A DNA stretch of 64,000 nt, taken from the NCBI RefSeq assembly GCF_001854325.1, contig NZ_CP017755.1:2046001-2110000 (forward strand), written 5' to 3'. The notes under the pieces are model-generated. The model saw only the letters and a list, made by a program, of their open reading frames with translations. It made no database searches and was not told the DNA's origin. This document shows positions 23,764 through 33,413 of the stretch, piece after piece (positions within the stretch are counted from its first letter, which is position 1; each line of letters opens with the position of its first letter). Position numbers and translations under genes: made by a program. Source of the DNA: Cupriavidus malaysiensis. GTDB lineage: Bacteria > Pseudomonadota > Gammaproteobacteria > Burkholderiales > Burkholderiaceae.

Positions 23764-25071
23764 ATGAAAGTCATCGTGATGGGCGCGGGCGTGATCGGCG
23801 TGGCCTCGGCCTGGTATCTCGCCAAGGCTGGCCACGAAGTGGTGGTGCTCGAACGCAATGCCGGCGCGGCGCGCGAAACCAGCTTCGGCAACGGCGGCCA
23901 GATCTCCGTCAGCCATGCCGAACCCTGGGCCAATCCCGCCGCGCCGTGGAAACTGCTGCGCTGGCTGGGCAAGGAGGATGCGCCGCTGCTGTTCCGCCTG
24001 CGCGCCGATCCCGCACAGTGGTCCTGGGGCCTGAAGTTCCTGCGCGAATGCTCGGCGCGCCGCTCCACCCACAACATGATCCAGCTGCTCAACCTGGGCA
24101 CCTACAGCCGCGCCAGCCTGCAGGCGCTGCGCGCCGAAACAGGCATCGAGTACGACCACCTCAGCCGCGGCATCCTCCACTTCTACACCAGCGCCAAGGA
24201 GTTCGATGCCGCCATCGAGCCGGCCCGCATCATGCGCGAGCTCGGCTGCGAACGCCAGGTCATCGGTGCCGACGAAGTGGTGCGCATCGAACCGGCGCTG
24301 GCCGCCATCGCGCCGCGCCTGGCCGGCGCCACCTACACCAGCGCGGACGAGTCGGGCGACGTGCACCGCTTCACCACCGCGCTGGCGGCGCGTTGCGAGG
24401 CGGCCGGCGTGCGCTTCCGCTACGGCGTGCGCGTGCAGCGGCTGCATGCCGACGGCGGCGGCATGCGGGCGGTGGAATATGCCGACGACAGCGGCGCCTA
24501 CCAGCTCGAAAGCGCCGATGCCTACGTGCTGGCGCTGGGCAGCTTCAGCCCGCTGCTGGCGCGGCCGCTGGGGATCAAGCTCGATATCTATCCCGCCAAG
24601 GGCTACTCGGCGACGCTGCCGGTGCTCGATGCGGAACGGGCGCCCAGCGTCAGCCTGACCGACGACGAGTACAAGCTGGTCTTCTCCCGCTTCGGCGACC
24701 GCCTGCGCATCGCCGGCACGGCGGAGCTTAACGGCTATGCGATGGAACTCAATCCGCTGCGCTGCGAAGCCATCGTGCGCCGCACGCTGGAGATCTTCCC
24801 GGGCATGAGCCGCCCGGAACTGGCGCGCTACTGGACCGGACTGCGCCCGGCCACGCCGGGCAACGTGCCGTACATCGGCGCCAGCAGCGTGGCGGGGCTC
24901 TACCTGAACACCGGCCACGGCACGCTGGGCTGGACGCATGGCTGCGGCTCCGGGCGCGCCATCGCCGACATCATCAGCGGCCGCGCCCCGGAGGTGGACT
25001 TCGCCTTCAGCGGCGCCCTGCCCCAGCGGCGCGTGGCAGCGGTGGCGGCCACCGGCGCCAGCGCGCGCTGA
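23764..25071 (+). CDS. dadA: DadA-like FAD-dependent D-amino acid dehydrogenase
   Basis: A 435-residue FAD amino acid dehydrogenase. The N-terminus has the dinucleotide-binding motif VIVMGAGVIGVASAWYLAKAG followed by the acidic residue in VVVLER. Other family blocks are TSFGNGGQISVSHAEPWANP, KLDIYPAKGYSATL, and the C-terminal FAD motif WTGLRPATPGNVPYIG with NTGHGTLGWTHGCGSGR. Family members deaminate D-alanine and other D-amino acids at the inner membrane. The glycine riboswitch immediately upstream suggests that this copy acts on glycine or responds to it. GGAG lies upstream of ATG 23764. Confidence 0.88.
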   Translation: MKVIVMGAGVIGVASAWYLAKAGHEVVVLERNAGAARETSFGNGGQISVSHAEPWANPAAPWKLLRWLGKEDAPLLFRLRADPAQWSWGLKFLRECSARRSTHNMIQLLNLGTYSRASLQALRAETGIEYDHLSRGILHFYTSAKEFDAAIEPARIMRELGCERQVIGADEVVRIEPALAAIAPRLAGATYTSADESGDVHRFTTALAARCEAAGVRFRYGVRVQRLHADGGGMRAVEYADDSGAYQLESADAYVLALGSFSPLLARPLGIKLDIYPAKGYSATLPVLDAERAPSVSLTDDEYKLVFSRFGDRLRIAGTAELNGYAMELNPLRCEAIVRRTLEIFPGMSRPELARYWTGLRPATPGNVPYIGASSVAGLYLNTGHGTLGWTHGCGSGRAIADIISGRAPEVDFAFSGALPQRRVAAVAATGASAR

Positions 25072-25141
25072 GCGCCGGCGCAAACGCTGTCTATCCGTCG
25101 CCCGAAGGCTTGTGGCAGGAAGCGGGCGACGGGAGGGCGTC

Positions 25142-26602
25142 TCAGGGCGCCGCCGCGATCACCTCGGCGACGGCCGCCGTCAGCTTGCGCGCGTAGGGCA
25201 CGTGCAGGAACTCGTTGGGACCGTGGGCATTGGACTTCGGCCCCAGCACGCCGCACACCATGAACTGCGCCGACGGGAAGCCGGCCTGCAATGTGTTCAT
25301 CAAGGGGATGGTGCCGCCCTGGCCGATATAGGCCAGGTCATGGCCGAAGTGGGTGCGCGAGGCCGTGTTCATGGCCTGTTCCAGCCAGGGCGCCAGGCCG
25401 GGCGCGTTCCAGCCGTTGGCCGCGCCGGCGGCGGGCTTGAAGGTGACCTTGGCGTTGTAGGGCGGGTCCAGTTCGAGCAGGGCCTTGAGATCGGCCGCCG
25501 CCCGCGCAGCGTCGACCAGCGGCGGCAAGCGCAGCGACAGCTTGAAGGCCGTGCGCGGGCGCAGCACATTGCCGGCATCCGCCAGCGACGGCAGGCCGGC
25601 GGCGCCGGTGACCGACAGCGAGGGCCGCCAGTTGGCGTTGAGCAGCACTTCCTGCGGATCGGCCACCACCGGCAGCACCGGCCGGCCGTCCTGGCCGCAC
25701 GACCAGGGCATGCCCTTCCATACCGCCTCGCCGAGGATGCGCGCGGCCGCCTCGGTCTCGCGCAGGCGGTCGGCCGGAACCGGGCAATGGAAGGCGTCGG
25801 GCAGGATATTGCCGGTGGCGGCATCCTCCAGGCGCTCGAACAACTGGCGCATCACGCGGAAGCTGGACGGCGCGATGCCGCCATAGGAGCCCGAGTGGAT
25901 GCCCTCCTCCAGCACCTCCACTTCGAGGTCGCCCACCACCAGGCCGCGCAGCGAGGTGGTCAGCCACAGCTGGTCGTAGTTGCCGGCGCCGGAATCCAGG
26001 CAGACCACCAGGCCGACCCGCCCCAGGCGCTGGCGCAGCGCGTCCACATACGGCAGCAGGTCATAGCTGCCGGATTCCTCGCAGGTCTCGATCAGGCCCA
26101 CGCAGCGCGGGCGCTCCACGCCCTGCGCATCGAGCGCGGCCAGCGCCGCGATGCTGGCGTAGACGGCATAACCGTCGTCGGCGCCGCCGCGGCCGTAGAG
26201 GCGCCCGTCCTCCATCTTGGGCGTCCAGGGGCCGAGGTCGCGGCGCCAGCCGTCGAACTCGGGCTGCTTGTCGAGGTGGCCGTACAGCACGATGGTCTCG
26301 CTGCTGCCCGAACGCGTGGCGGGCGTCTCGAAATAGAGCAGCGGCGTGCGCCCGGGCAGGCGGATCACTTCCAGCTTGAGGCCGCGCACCGGCTGGCGCT
26401 CGACCCAGGCGGCGGCATCGGCGACGACGCGCTCCAGGTGGCCGTGGCGGGCCCAGTCGGCGTCGAAGGCAGGACTCTTGGCGGGAATGCCGATGTAGTC
26501 GGTCAGCGCGGGGACGATCTCGTCGTTCCACTTGCGCTCGACGAAGTCGCGCAGCGCGGCGCTGTCGGGCGCGCGGGTCGGTGCAGCCGTGTCGGTGGTC
26601 AT
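25142..26602 (-). CDS. M20-family metallopeptidase (dipeptidase)
   Basis: A 486-residue zinc peptidase of the M20 family. It has the metal-site blocks VLYGHLDKQPE and YGRGGADDGYAVY, the catalytic pair LIETCEESGS, LVVCLDSGAG, and the C-terminal HGPNEFLHVPYARKL. The middle dimerisation domain includes EGIHSGSYGG. It most likely cleaves dipeptides or similar amides in the cytoplasm. AGGA precedes ATG 26602; the longer frame to 26659 starts in unlikely sequence. It converges with the DadA-like gene and is followed on its own strand by no gene. Confidence 0.92.
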   Translation of the reverse strand: MTTDTAAPTRAPDSAALRDFVERKWNDEIVPALTDYIGIPAKSPAFDADWARHGHLERVVADAAAWVERQPVRGLKLEVIRLPGRTPLLYFETPATRSGSSETIVLYGHLDKQPEFDGWRRDLGPWTPKMEDGRLYGRGGADDGYAVYASIAALAALDAQGVERPRCVGLIETCEESGSYDLLPYVDALRQRLGRVGLVVCLDSGAGNYDQLWLTTSLRGLVVGDLEVEVLEEGIHSGSYGGIAPSSFRVMRQLFERLEDAATGNILPDAFHCPVPADRLRETEAAARILGEAVWKGMPWSCGQDGRPVLPVVADPQEVLLNANWRPSLSVTGAAGLPSLADAGNVLRPRTAFKLSLRLPPLVDAARAAADLKALLELDPPYNAKVTFKPAAGAANGWNAPGLAPWLEQAMNTASRTHFGHDLAYIGQGGTIPLMNTLQAGFPSAQFMVCGVLGPKSNAHGPNEFLHVPYARKLTAAVAEVIAAAP

Positions 26603-26730
26603 GGTGCGTCCTGGCAGGTGGGAAGCGGCGCAGGCGGCCGGTGCGAGGCATTGTCGCACAGCGCCGCCCGCGCACGGGACGCACGGCCGCGGAACGCCGC
26701 GGCCAGGGTTGGGGCCTCAGGCCGCGGGCA

Positions 26731-28368
26731 TCAGACGTCGATGGCCGAGTCCGACTTGACCTTGCGGCGCAGCTCGAACTTCTGGATCTTCCCGGTCGAG
26801 GTCTTGGGCAGCGGCCCGAAATAGACCGCCTTGGGTACCTTGAAGCCCGCCAGCAGCGAGCGGCAGTGCGCCATCAGTTCCTCGGCGGTGACGCTCGCGC
26901 CTTCCTTCAGCTCGACGAAGGCGCATGGCGTCTCGCCCCACTTGGCGTCGGGCTGGGCGACCACCGCCGCCGCCAGCACCGCGGGATGGCGGTACAGCGC
27001 GTCTTCGACCTCGACCGAGGAGATGTTCTCGCCGCCGGAGATGATGATGTCCTTGCTGCGGTCCTTGATCTTGACGTAGCCGTCAGGCATGCACACGCCC
27101 AGGTCGCCGGTGTGGAACCAGCCGCCGGCGAAGGCTTCGCGCGAGGCCTTCTCGTTCTTGAGATAGCCCTTCATGCAGATATTGCCGCGGAACATGATCT
27201 CGCCGATGGTCTCGCCGTCGGCCGGCACCGGCTCCATGGTGTCGGGATCCAGCACCGCCACCTGCGACTGCAGGTGGTAGCGCACGCCCTGGCGGGCCTT
27301 CATCACCGCACGTTCTTCCTGCGACAGCGCCGTCCAGCTGTCCTGCTCGGCGCACACCGCGGCCGGGCCGTAGACCTCGGTCAGGCCGTAGACGTGGGTC
27401 AGGTCGAAGCCCATGGCCTCCATCTGCGCCAGCACCGCGGCCGGCGGCGGCGCGCCCGCCACCATGCCGCGCACCGGCCCGCGCAGCCCTTCGCGCCAGG
27501 CCGCCGGCGCGTTGACCAGGGCGGTATGGACGATGGGCGCGGCGCAGTAGTGAGTCACGCCTTCATCGCGCATCAGGTCGAAGACCAGCTTGGGCTCGAA
27601 CTTGCGCAGGCAGACGTTGACCCCGGCGCGGGCCGCCACCGTCCACGGGAAGCACCAGCCGTTGCAATGGAACAGCGGCAGCGTCCACAGGTAGACGGCA
27701 TGCTTGGGCATGTCCCATTCGAGGATGTTGGAGACCGCGTTGATGGCCGCGCCGCGGTGGTGGTAGACCACGCCCTTCGGGTCGCCGGTGGTGCCCGAGG
27801 TGTAGTTCAGGGCAATGGCATCCCACTCGTCGTCCGGCAGGCGCCAGGCGTATTCCGGGTCGCCGCCGGCGAGGAAGCTCTCGTAGTCGGTCTCGCCGAA
27901 GGGCTGGGCCGGCACGGGGCCGAGCGCGTCATGCACGGCGATCACCTTCAGGCCGGGCACTTCCAGCGCCATCTGGCGCGCCACGTCGGCGAACTCGGTG
28001 TCGGCCAGCAGCACGCGCGCCTCGCCGTGGCGCAGCATGAACAGCAGGTTGGCGGCGTCCAGGCGGATATTGAGCGCATTGAGCACCGCGCCCGCCATCG
28101 GCACGCCGAAATGGGCCTCGATCATGGCCGGGGTGTTGGGCAGCAGCGCCGCCACGGTGTCCCCCTTGCCCACCCCGGCCGCGGCCAGCGCGCTGGCCAG
28201 GCGGCGGGTGCGCGCGTAGGTGTCGCGCCAGTTCTGCCGCACCGGGCCGTGCACGATGGCGAGCCGGTCGCCATACACTTCGGCAGCGCGGGCGATGAAG
28301 TCGATGGGAGTGAGGGGAACGAAATTGGCCGGGTTCTTGCCCAGGCCCGTCTCGAAGTCGGTCGGCAT
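26731..28368 (-). CDS. acyl-CoA synthetase (AMP-forming)
   Basis: A 545-residue adenylate-forming enzyme of the medium-chain acyl-CoA ligase type. The P-loop is YTSGTTGDPKGVVYHHRG, the A5 block HVYGLTEVYGP and the A7 block GWFHTGDLGVCMPDGYVKIKDRSKD. The hinge sequence IIISGGENISSVEVE follows and the catalytic lysine lies in PKTSTGKIQKFELR. It would activate a carboxylic acid to its CoA thioester. GGAG is nine bases before ATG 28368. The divergent Crp-family gene 205 bp away is a possible regulator. The substrate cannot be read from sequence. Confidence 0.92.
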   Translation of the reverse strand: MPTDFETGLGKNPANFVPLTPIDFIARAAEVYGDRLAIVHGPVRQNWRDTYARTRRLASALAAAGVGKGDTVAALLPNTPAMIEAHFGVPMAGAVLNALNIRLDAANLLFMLRHGEARVLLADTEFADVARQMALEVPGLKVIAVHDALGPVPAQPFGETDYESFLAGGDPEYAWRLPDDEWDAIALNYTSGTTGDPKGVVYHHRGAAINAVSNILEWDMPKHAVYLWTLPLFHCNGWCFPWTVAARAGVNVCLRKFEPKLVFDLMRDEGVTHYCAAPIVHTALVNAPAAWREGLRGPVRGMVAGAPPPAAVLAQMEAMGFDLTHVYGLTEVYGPAAVCAEQDSWTALSQEERAVMKARQGVRYHLQSQVAVLDPDTMEPVPADGETIGEIMFRGNICMKGYLKNEKASREAFAGGWFHTGDLGVCMPDGYVKIKDRSKDIIISGGENISSVEVEDALYRHPAVLAAAVVAQPDAKWGETPCAFVELKEGASVTAEELMAHCRSLLAGFKVPKAVYFGPLPKTSTGKIQKFELRRKVKSDSAIDV

Positions 28369-28573
28369 GCTTGGAGTCTCCACGTGCGCCGGCGCGGACC
28401 GCGCCCGGCGCTGTTACTTTTTGCGCTGCAAGGCTATCATCGCACACGCCGCCGCACTGTCGCCTGGATGACAGTGCGCCGCGCGCGCCGCATTCCGCCG
28501 CTTCCAGCGCTTCCGCCGTCCTGTCGCCGCCACCGCCTTGCCAGCCGCTTTCCGCCTGCCGCCGCCTGCCGCC

Positions 28574-29293
28574 ATGACCACCGAGCCCCCGTCCGCCGAC
28601 CCCGGCCCTGCCCCGCAGGCCGCCGCCGTGCTCGCCGGCCATGCGTGGTTCGACGCGCTGGCGCCGCACCACCAGGCCCTGGCGGCACGGCAGACCCTGG
28701 TGCAGGACTACGCGGCAGGCGCCTACATCGCCCGCCGCGGCGAGACCTCGCGCTACTGGATCGGCGCCGACACCGGCCTGATCAAGCTGGCGGTCTATAC
28801 CGCCGATGGCCGCGGCTGCACCTTCTCCGGCGTACCGGCCGGCGGCTGGTGCGGCGAAGGCAGCGTGCTCAAGCGCGAACCGCGCCGCTACGACGTGATC
28901 GCCATCCGCGATTCACGCGTGCTGCTGGTGCCGGACGATGTATTCCATACGCTGCTCGGCGAAAGCCTGCCCTTCGCCTCCTTCGTGGTGCGCCAGCTCA
29001 ACGAACGCATGGGGCAGTTCATCGCCATGGTGCAGAACGACCGCCTGCTGGGCGCCGACGCGCGCGTCGCCCAGGCCATCGCCCAGCTCTTCCATCCGGC
29101 GCTGTATCCCCGCACCAGCGCCGTGCTGGAACTGTCGCAGGAGGAAATCGGCCTGCTCACGGGCCTGTCCCGCCAGCGCGTCAACCAGGCCCTGCGCCGC
29201 CTGGCCGCCGACGGCATGGTCGACCTGTCCTACCAGAGCATCCGCGTGACCGACCTCGAGCAGTTGCGCCGCTTCGGGCTGTCAGCGCTATGA
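28574..29293 (+). CDS. Crp/Fnr-family transcriptional regulator
   Basis: A 239-residue regulator with a cyclic-nucleotide-binding-type N-terminal domain (GAYIARRGETSRYWIGADTG to VLLVPDDVFHTLL) and a C-terminal helix-turn-helix (LSQEEIGLLTGLSRQRVNQA). The N-terminal cysteine cluster of FNR is absent, so oxygen sensing by an iron-sulfur cluster is unlikely. It is divergent from the acyl-CoA synthetase gene. The stop codon lies inside a 9-bp tandem repeat. Confidence 0.88.
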   Translation: MTTEPPSADPGPAPQAAAVLAGHAWFDALAPHHQALAARQTLVQDYAAGAYIARRGETSRYWIGADTGLIKLAVYTADGRGCTFSGVPAGGWCGEGSVLKREPRRYDVIAIRDSRVLLVPDDVFHTLLGESLPFASFVVRQLNERMGQFIAMVQNDRLLGADARVAQAIAQLFHPALYPRTSAVLELSQEEIGLLTGLSRQRVNQALRRLAADGMVDLSYQSIRVTDLEQLRRFGLSAL

Positions 29294-29310
29294 GCGCTAT
29301 GAGTGCTATG
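29284..29310 (+). repeat. 9-bp tandem repeat spanning the stop codon
   Basis: AGCGCTATG, AGCGCTATG, AGTGCTATG run through the end of the Crp-family gene; the stop TGA (29291-29293) is inside the array, so the repeat could shift the protein's end if units change. Confidence 0.8.
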
Positions 29311-29382
29311 AGCTCTCTACCGCGCGGCCGGCATACAATGCCGGCACGGCGCGCCTGAAGCGCGCCGGCTTCCCGACCCGTC

Positions 29383-30033
29383 ATGGCCTTCCAGATCCCC
29401 TCCGAACTTCGCCTGAGCCGGCTGCGCTTCCCCTTCGCCGTGCGCGTGGAAGCCGTGCGCGGCGTGGCACGGCTGCGCGATGCCAATGCGCGGCGCGAGG
29501 TCCGGCCCGGCGATCCCTTCGTGGTCCCCGCCTTCGCCCACTTCGACTGCGACCTGCAGGCCGGCCCCGGCCGGCCGGTGGAGCTGACGCTGACCGCGGT
29601 GCCCGACCAGGCCTGCCCGCGCATGCTGCTGGCGGGCGGGCAGGAAAAATACTGGTCACGCGCGCTGGCCCATGCGATCTTCCTGCAGCCCCGCCTGGCC
29701 TGGAACGCCACGCTGGCCGCCGAACGCTGGCACGTGGCGCCGCGCCTGGTGCGCGCGCGGCTGTTCGCCGAGGGCGAGGCACTGCACGCCCTGCTGCGCG
29801 AGCAGCGCGTGGCGCACGCGCTCTATGCGCTGGCGGTGCCGGGGCTGCCGCCCGACACCGCCACGCCGGCCGGCCTCGGCCGCCTGGCCCAGGCAGCCGG
29901 CCTGCGCGACGCCGCCACGCTGGCCAACGCCTGCGCCAACCTGCACGGCATGCACCCCGCCTGCCTGCTGGCGGCGCCCGGCGCGCCGGCGGCCGCGCGC
30001 ACGCTGCCGGGCTGGCATCCGGCCGCCGCCTGA
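29383..30033 (+). CDS. AraC-type helix-turn-helix regulator (short)
   Basis: A 216-residue protein whose C-terminal half resembles an AraC DNA-binding domain: LAAERWHVAPRLVRARLFAE for the first helix-turn-helix and LGRLAQAAGLRDAATLANAC for the second, with weak conservation. The N-terminal 75 residues contain a cupin-like stretch (EVRPGDPFVVPAFAHFDCDL). Members with such short sensor regions exist, but several usual positions differ, so DNA binding is likely rather than certain. It follows the Crp gene by 90 bp on the same strand and could be co-transcribed. Confidence 0.65.
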   Translation: MAFQIPSELRLSRLRFPFAVRVEAVRGVARLRDANARREVRPGDPFVVPAFAHFDCDLQAGPGRPVELTLTAVPDQACPRMLLAGGQEKYWSRALAHAIFLQPRLAWNATLAAERWHVAPRLVRARLFAEGEALHALLREQRVAHALYALAVPGLPPDTATPAGLGRLAQAAGLRDAATLANACANLHGMHPACLLAAPGAPAAARTLPGWHPAAA

Positions 30034-30189
30034 GGCGGCGCAGCGGCGGAACGGCTCAGCGGCGGCCGGAAAATCCGGCGCCCTCCTCCGGTCGTCGCCA
30101 GCGGTGCACGCGGGCGCAGGCAAGGTCCGTCAACGTGAGCCCCATCACGCATGCCCGCCACGGAGGCGCCAGCCCGGCCCGCCTGCCCC

Positions 30190-31197
30190 CTACTCCAGCG
30201 TGATATGGTGCGCCCGGATCAGCGCGCCCCACTTGGCCTGTTCGCGCCCGACGAAGGCGGCGAAGCCGGCGCGGCTGTCGCCCATCGGCTCCAGGCCGAG
30301 ATCCTGCATCTGCTTGACGACCGCCGGGTCCTTGAGCGCGGCGACGATGGCGGCGTTCAGCTTGTCGACCGTGGCGGACGGCGTGCCGGCCGGCACCACC
30401 ACGCCTTGCCAGGCGAAGGCGGTGAAGTCCGCCAGGCCGGCCTCGGCGAAGGTCGGCACGTTGGGCAGCACCGCGGCGCGCTGCTCGGCGGGCAGCGCGA
30501 TGGCGCGGATGCGGCCGGCGCGGATCAGCGGCGCGGCGGCGGACAGGTCGGCCATCATGAAGTCGACCTGGTTGCCGGCGAGGTCCTGCAGTGCCGGCGG
30601 CGTGCCCTTGTAGGGCACGTGCACGGCCTGTGCCTTGAGACGGTCGAGCATCAGCTGGGCGCTCAGGTGGTGCGGGCTGCCGGTGCCGACCGAGGCGTAG
30701 GTGGCCTTGCCGCCGTCCGCTTTCAGCCACTGGATGAATTCGGCCAGGGTATGGGCCGGCACGCGCGGGCTGGTGACCAGCACCACCGGCAGCCGCACCA
30801 GCGGCGTCACCAGGGTGAAGTCGGCCTTGGCGTCATAGGGCAGCTTGGGATAGAGCGCGGGGTTGAGCACCAGCGTGCCCTGCCCCGCCGTCAGCAGCGT
30901 GGCGCCGTCCGCCTTGGCGCGCGCCACGTCCTGCGCGGCCAGGATGGTGGCGCCGCCCGGCTTGTTGTCCACCACGATGTTCTGCTGCAGCACCGGCGAG
31001 ATCTTCTGCGCGACGATGCGGGTGGCGAGGTCGCTGCCGCCCCCCGCGCTGTAGGGCACCACCCAGCGCGCGGGCGGCTCGGCCCGCGCGGCCGTGATGC
31101 CGCCGAGGCCGAGGCCGAGGCCGGCCACCAGGGCGAGCGTGCCGAGCCTGGCGCGGCGGCGGGAAGGGAAATGGCGCTGGCGCTGTGCTGCCGGCAT
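30190..31197 (-). CDS. Bug/TctC-family periplasmic binding protein
   Basis: A 335-residue tripartite tricarboxylate transporter-type solute receptor. After a signal peptide (ALVAGLGLGLGGITAARA) come WVVPYSAGGGSDLATRIVAQ, VDNKPGGATILAAQDVAR and VPYKGTPPALQDLAGNQVDF, characteristic of Bug receptors. The membrane subunits (TctA/TctB) are not in the window, which is common because these receptors outnumber their transporters. AAGGAG precedes ATG 31197. It is the last gene of the hpa operon on this strand, so it probably binds an aromatic or dicarboxylic acid linked to that pathway. Confidence 0.9.
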   Translation of the reverse strand: MPAAQRQRHFPSRRRARLGTLALVAGLGLGLGGITAARAEPPARWVVPYSAGGGSDLATRIVAQKISPVLQQNIVVDNKPGGATILAAQDVARAKADGATLLTAGQGTLVLNPALYPKLPYDAKADFTLVTPLVRLPVVLVTSPRVPAHTLAEFIQWLKADGGKATYASVGTGSPHHLSAQLMLDRLKAQAVHVPYKGTPPALQDLAGNQVDFMMADLSAAAPLIRAGRIRAIALPAEQRAAVLPNVPTFAEAGLADFTAFAWQGVVVPAGTPSATVDKLNAAIVAALKDPAVVKQMQDLGLEPMGDSRAGFAAFVGREQAKWGALIRAHHITLE

Positions 31198-31261
31198 GGT
31201 CGTGTCTCCTTGGAATAGGGCGTTGTTCTGTGTCTTGGCCCCTGGCGCGGCAGGGCGGGCG

Positions 31262-32074
31262 TCAGTAGGTCTTGTCCTGTGCCGCTCCGGCGGCGGCGGC
31301 GGGCGGCGCCGCCTTGAACTGCGCGGCCAGCGCCTCGGCGCCGCGGGCCAGCACGGTGGTGTCCACGCCGACGGCGGTGAAGCGCGTGCCGAGGTCCATG
31401 TAGCGGCGCGACTGCGCCGCGTCGCCGCTGAGGATGCCGGCCGCCTTGCCGGCGGCGCGGATGCGCGCGATGGCATCGGCGATGGCCTGCAGCACCTCGG
31501 GGTGGCCGGGGTTGCCCAGGTGGCCGAAGTCGGCGCTGAGGTCGGAGGGGCCGATGAAGACGCCATCGACGCCCTCGGTGGCGAGGATGCCATCCAGGTT
31601 GTCCAGCCCGGCGCGCGTCTCCACCTGCACCAGCACGCACATCTCTTCGTTGGCGCGCGCCAGGTAGCCGGGCACGCGGTTCCAGCGCGAGGCGCGCGCC
31701 AGCGCGGCGCCGACGCCGCGCACGCCCTGCGGCGGGTAGCGCGTGGCGGCCACGGCGGCGGCCGCTTCCTCGCCGGTCTGCACCATCGGCACCAGCAGCG
31801 TCTGCACGCCGATGTCGAGCAGTTGCTTGATCAGCACCGCATCGTTCCAGGCCGCGCGCACCACCGGCCGCACCGGATAGGGCGCCACGGCCTGCAGCTG
31901 GGCCAGGATGGACGGCACCGTATTGGGCGCGTGCTCGCCGTCGATCAGCAGCCAGTCGAAGCCGGCGCCGGCCAGCAGCTCGGCGGTGTAGGGGCTGGCC
32001 AGGCCCAGCCACAGGCCGATCTGCTGCTCGCCCGCCTGCAGTGCGCGCTTGAAGGTATTGACAGGGAAATCCAT
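31262..32074 (-). CDS. hpaI: HpaI, 4-hydroxy-2-oxoheptanedioate aldolase
   Basis: A 270-residue class II aldolase of the HpcH/HpaI family that splits 4-hydroxy-2-oxoheptane-1,7-dioate into pyruvate and succinate semialdehyde. It has [27 protein letters not shown], metal-binding [13 protein letters not shown] and [13 protein letters not shown], as in the family. The last 20 residues are Ala-rich and variable. It follows hpaH by 55 bp in the minus-strand operon. Confidence 0.92.
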   Translation of the reverse strand: MDFPVNTFKRALQAGEQQIGLWLGLASPYTAELLAGAGFDWLLIDGEHAPNTVPSILAQLQAVAPYPVRPVVRAAWNDAVLIKQLLDIGVQTLLVPMVQTGEEAAAAVAATRYPPQGVRGVGAALARASRWNRVPGYLARANEEMCVLVQVETRAGLDNLDGILATEGVDGVFIGPSDLSADFGHLGNPGHPEVLQAIADAIARIRAAGKAAGILSGDAAQSRRYMDLGTRFTAVGVDTTVLARGAEALAAQFKAAPPAAAAGAAQDKTY

Positions 32075-32129
32075 GGGGAAACTCCTCGGGCCGCACGCGG
32101 CCCCGGTGCGGGGAGCGCGGGTGGCGCGC

Positions 32130-32933
32130 TCAGGCGAAATGGCAGCCGACCGTGCCCAGCGGGCCGTAGTCGACGTGGAAGGTGTCGCCCGCCTGGGCCA
32201 CCACCGGGCGGGTGAAGGAACCGCCCAGGATCACCTCGCCGGCCTCCAGGCGCACGCCGAAGGGATGCAGCTTGTTGGCCAGCCAGGCCACGCCGTTGGC
32301 CGGGTGGTTCAGCACGCCGGCGGCCACGCCGGTCTCCTCGATCACGCCGTTGCGCGACATGATGGCCGAGACCCAGCGCAGGTCCACGTCGAAGGGCCGC
32401 ACCGGGCGCCCGCCCATCACCACGCCGGCGTTGGCCGCGTTGTCGGAGATGGTGTCGAACACCTTGCGCGGGCGCTTGCTCTCGGGATCGATGGACTGGC
32501 TGCGCGCATCGATGATCTCCAGCGCCGGGATCACGTACTCGACCGCGTCATAGACGTCGAACAATGTGCAGTTCGGACCCGCCAGCGGCTTGCCGAGGAT
32601 GAAGGCCAGCTCCACCTCCACGCGCGGCATGATGAAGCGGCCGGTGGGGATCTCGCCGCCTTCGTGGAAGAACATGTCGTCCAGCAGGGTGCCGTAGTCG
32701 GGCTCGTCGATCTGCGACGACATCTGCATCGCGCGCGAGGTCAGCCCGATCTTGTGGCCCTTGACAGTGCGGCCTTCTGCCAGTTTCAGCGCGACCCATT
32801 CGCGCTGGATCGCATAGGCATCCTCGATGGTGATGTCGGGATGGTCCAGCGAGATCTGGCGGATCTGGACACGGGTCTTCTCCGCCTGGTTCAGGCGTTC
32901 CGCCACCTGGCGGATCAGTTCGGGACTCAGCAT
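32130..32933 (-). CDS. hpaH: HpaH, 2-oxo-hept-4-ene-1,7-dioate hydratase
   Basis: A 267-residue hydratase of the FAH/4-oxalocrotonate decarboxylase-like family that adds water to 2-oxohept-4-enedioate. Key blocks are [52 protein letters not shown] and [21 protein letters not shown]. It lies between hpaF and hpaI in pathway order. No change of key residues was noticed. Confidence 0.93.
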   Translation of the reverse strand: MLSPELIRQVAERLNQAEKTRVQIRQISLDHPDITIEDAYAIQREWVALKLAEGRTVKGHKIGLTSRAMQMSSQIDEPDYGTLLDDMFFHEGGEIPTGRFIMPRVEVELAFILGKPLAGPNCTLFDVYDAVEYVIPALEIIDARSQSIDPESKRPRKVFDTISDNAANAGVVMGGRPVRPFDVDLRWVSAIMSRNGVIEETGVAAGVLNHPANGVAWLANKLHPFGVRLEAGEVILGGSFTRPVVAQAGDTFHVDYGPLGTVGCHFA

Positions 32934-32991
32934 GGGGACTCCGGCGGCGCGAGCGCCGCGACAATGAACGGATGGGCCGGCTCGGCGTGCC

Positions 32992-33384
32992 TCAGCCGGC
33001 CTTCTTGAAACGGGCGTGCACGTTGTTGTGCTTGTAGCTGCCGCCCTCGTTGAACTCGGCCAGTTCCATCGACAAGGCCAGGTAGCGCCTGGCGTAGAGT
33101 TCGGCGAAATGCTGCTTGATCGCCTCGAACAGCTCGTCGCAGGCCTTCTTCTTGACCGCTGCCTCGCGCCCGGCGCCGATCTTCAGCGTCACGTGGACGA
33201 AGGCGTAGTCTTCCTCCCCGTCGGCCATGCGGTAGTCCGCCAGCGCGATGGCGCGCGAGCGGATGCCGCCGATGGGAAACACCCCGCCCTGTGCGATCAG
33301 GGTGTCGTTGATGGTCTTCAGCAGTGCCGGCACATCGGCTTCGGCACGGATATTGTCGGTGTACTCGACGATGACATGAGGCAT
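32992..33384 (-). CDS. hpaF: HpaF, 5-carboxymethyl-2-hydroxymuconate isomerase
   Basis: A 130-residue tautomerase-fold enzyme that isomerises 5-carboxymethyl-2-hydroxymuconate. The start [12 protein letters not shown] leaves Pro as the catalytic N-terminal residue after removal of Met. The later block [20 protein letters not shown] with [15 protein letters not shown] is typical of the HpaF/CHMI family, and the length fits. It is 29 bp after hpaD. Confidence 0.93.
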   Translation of the reverse strand: MPHVIVEYTDNIRAEADVPALLKTINDTLIAQGGVFPIGGIRSRAIALADYRMADGEEDYAFVHVTLKIGAGREAAVKKKACDELFEAIKQHFAELYARRYLALSMELAEFNEGGSYKHNNVHARFKKAG

Positions 33385-33413
33385 GGCAGTGCTCGCGGAA
33401 TCTCGGCAAAGGA

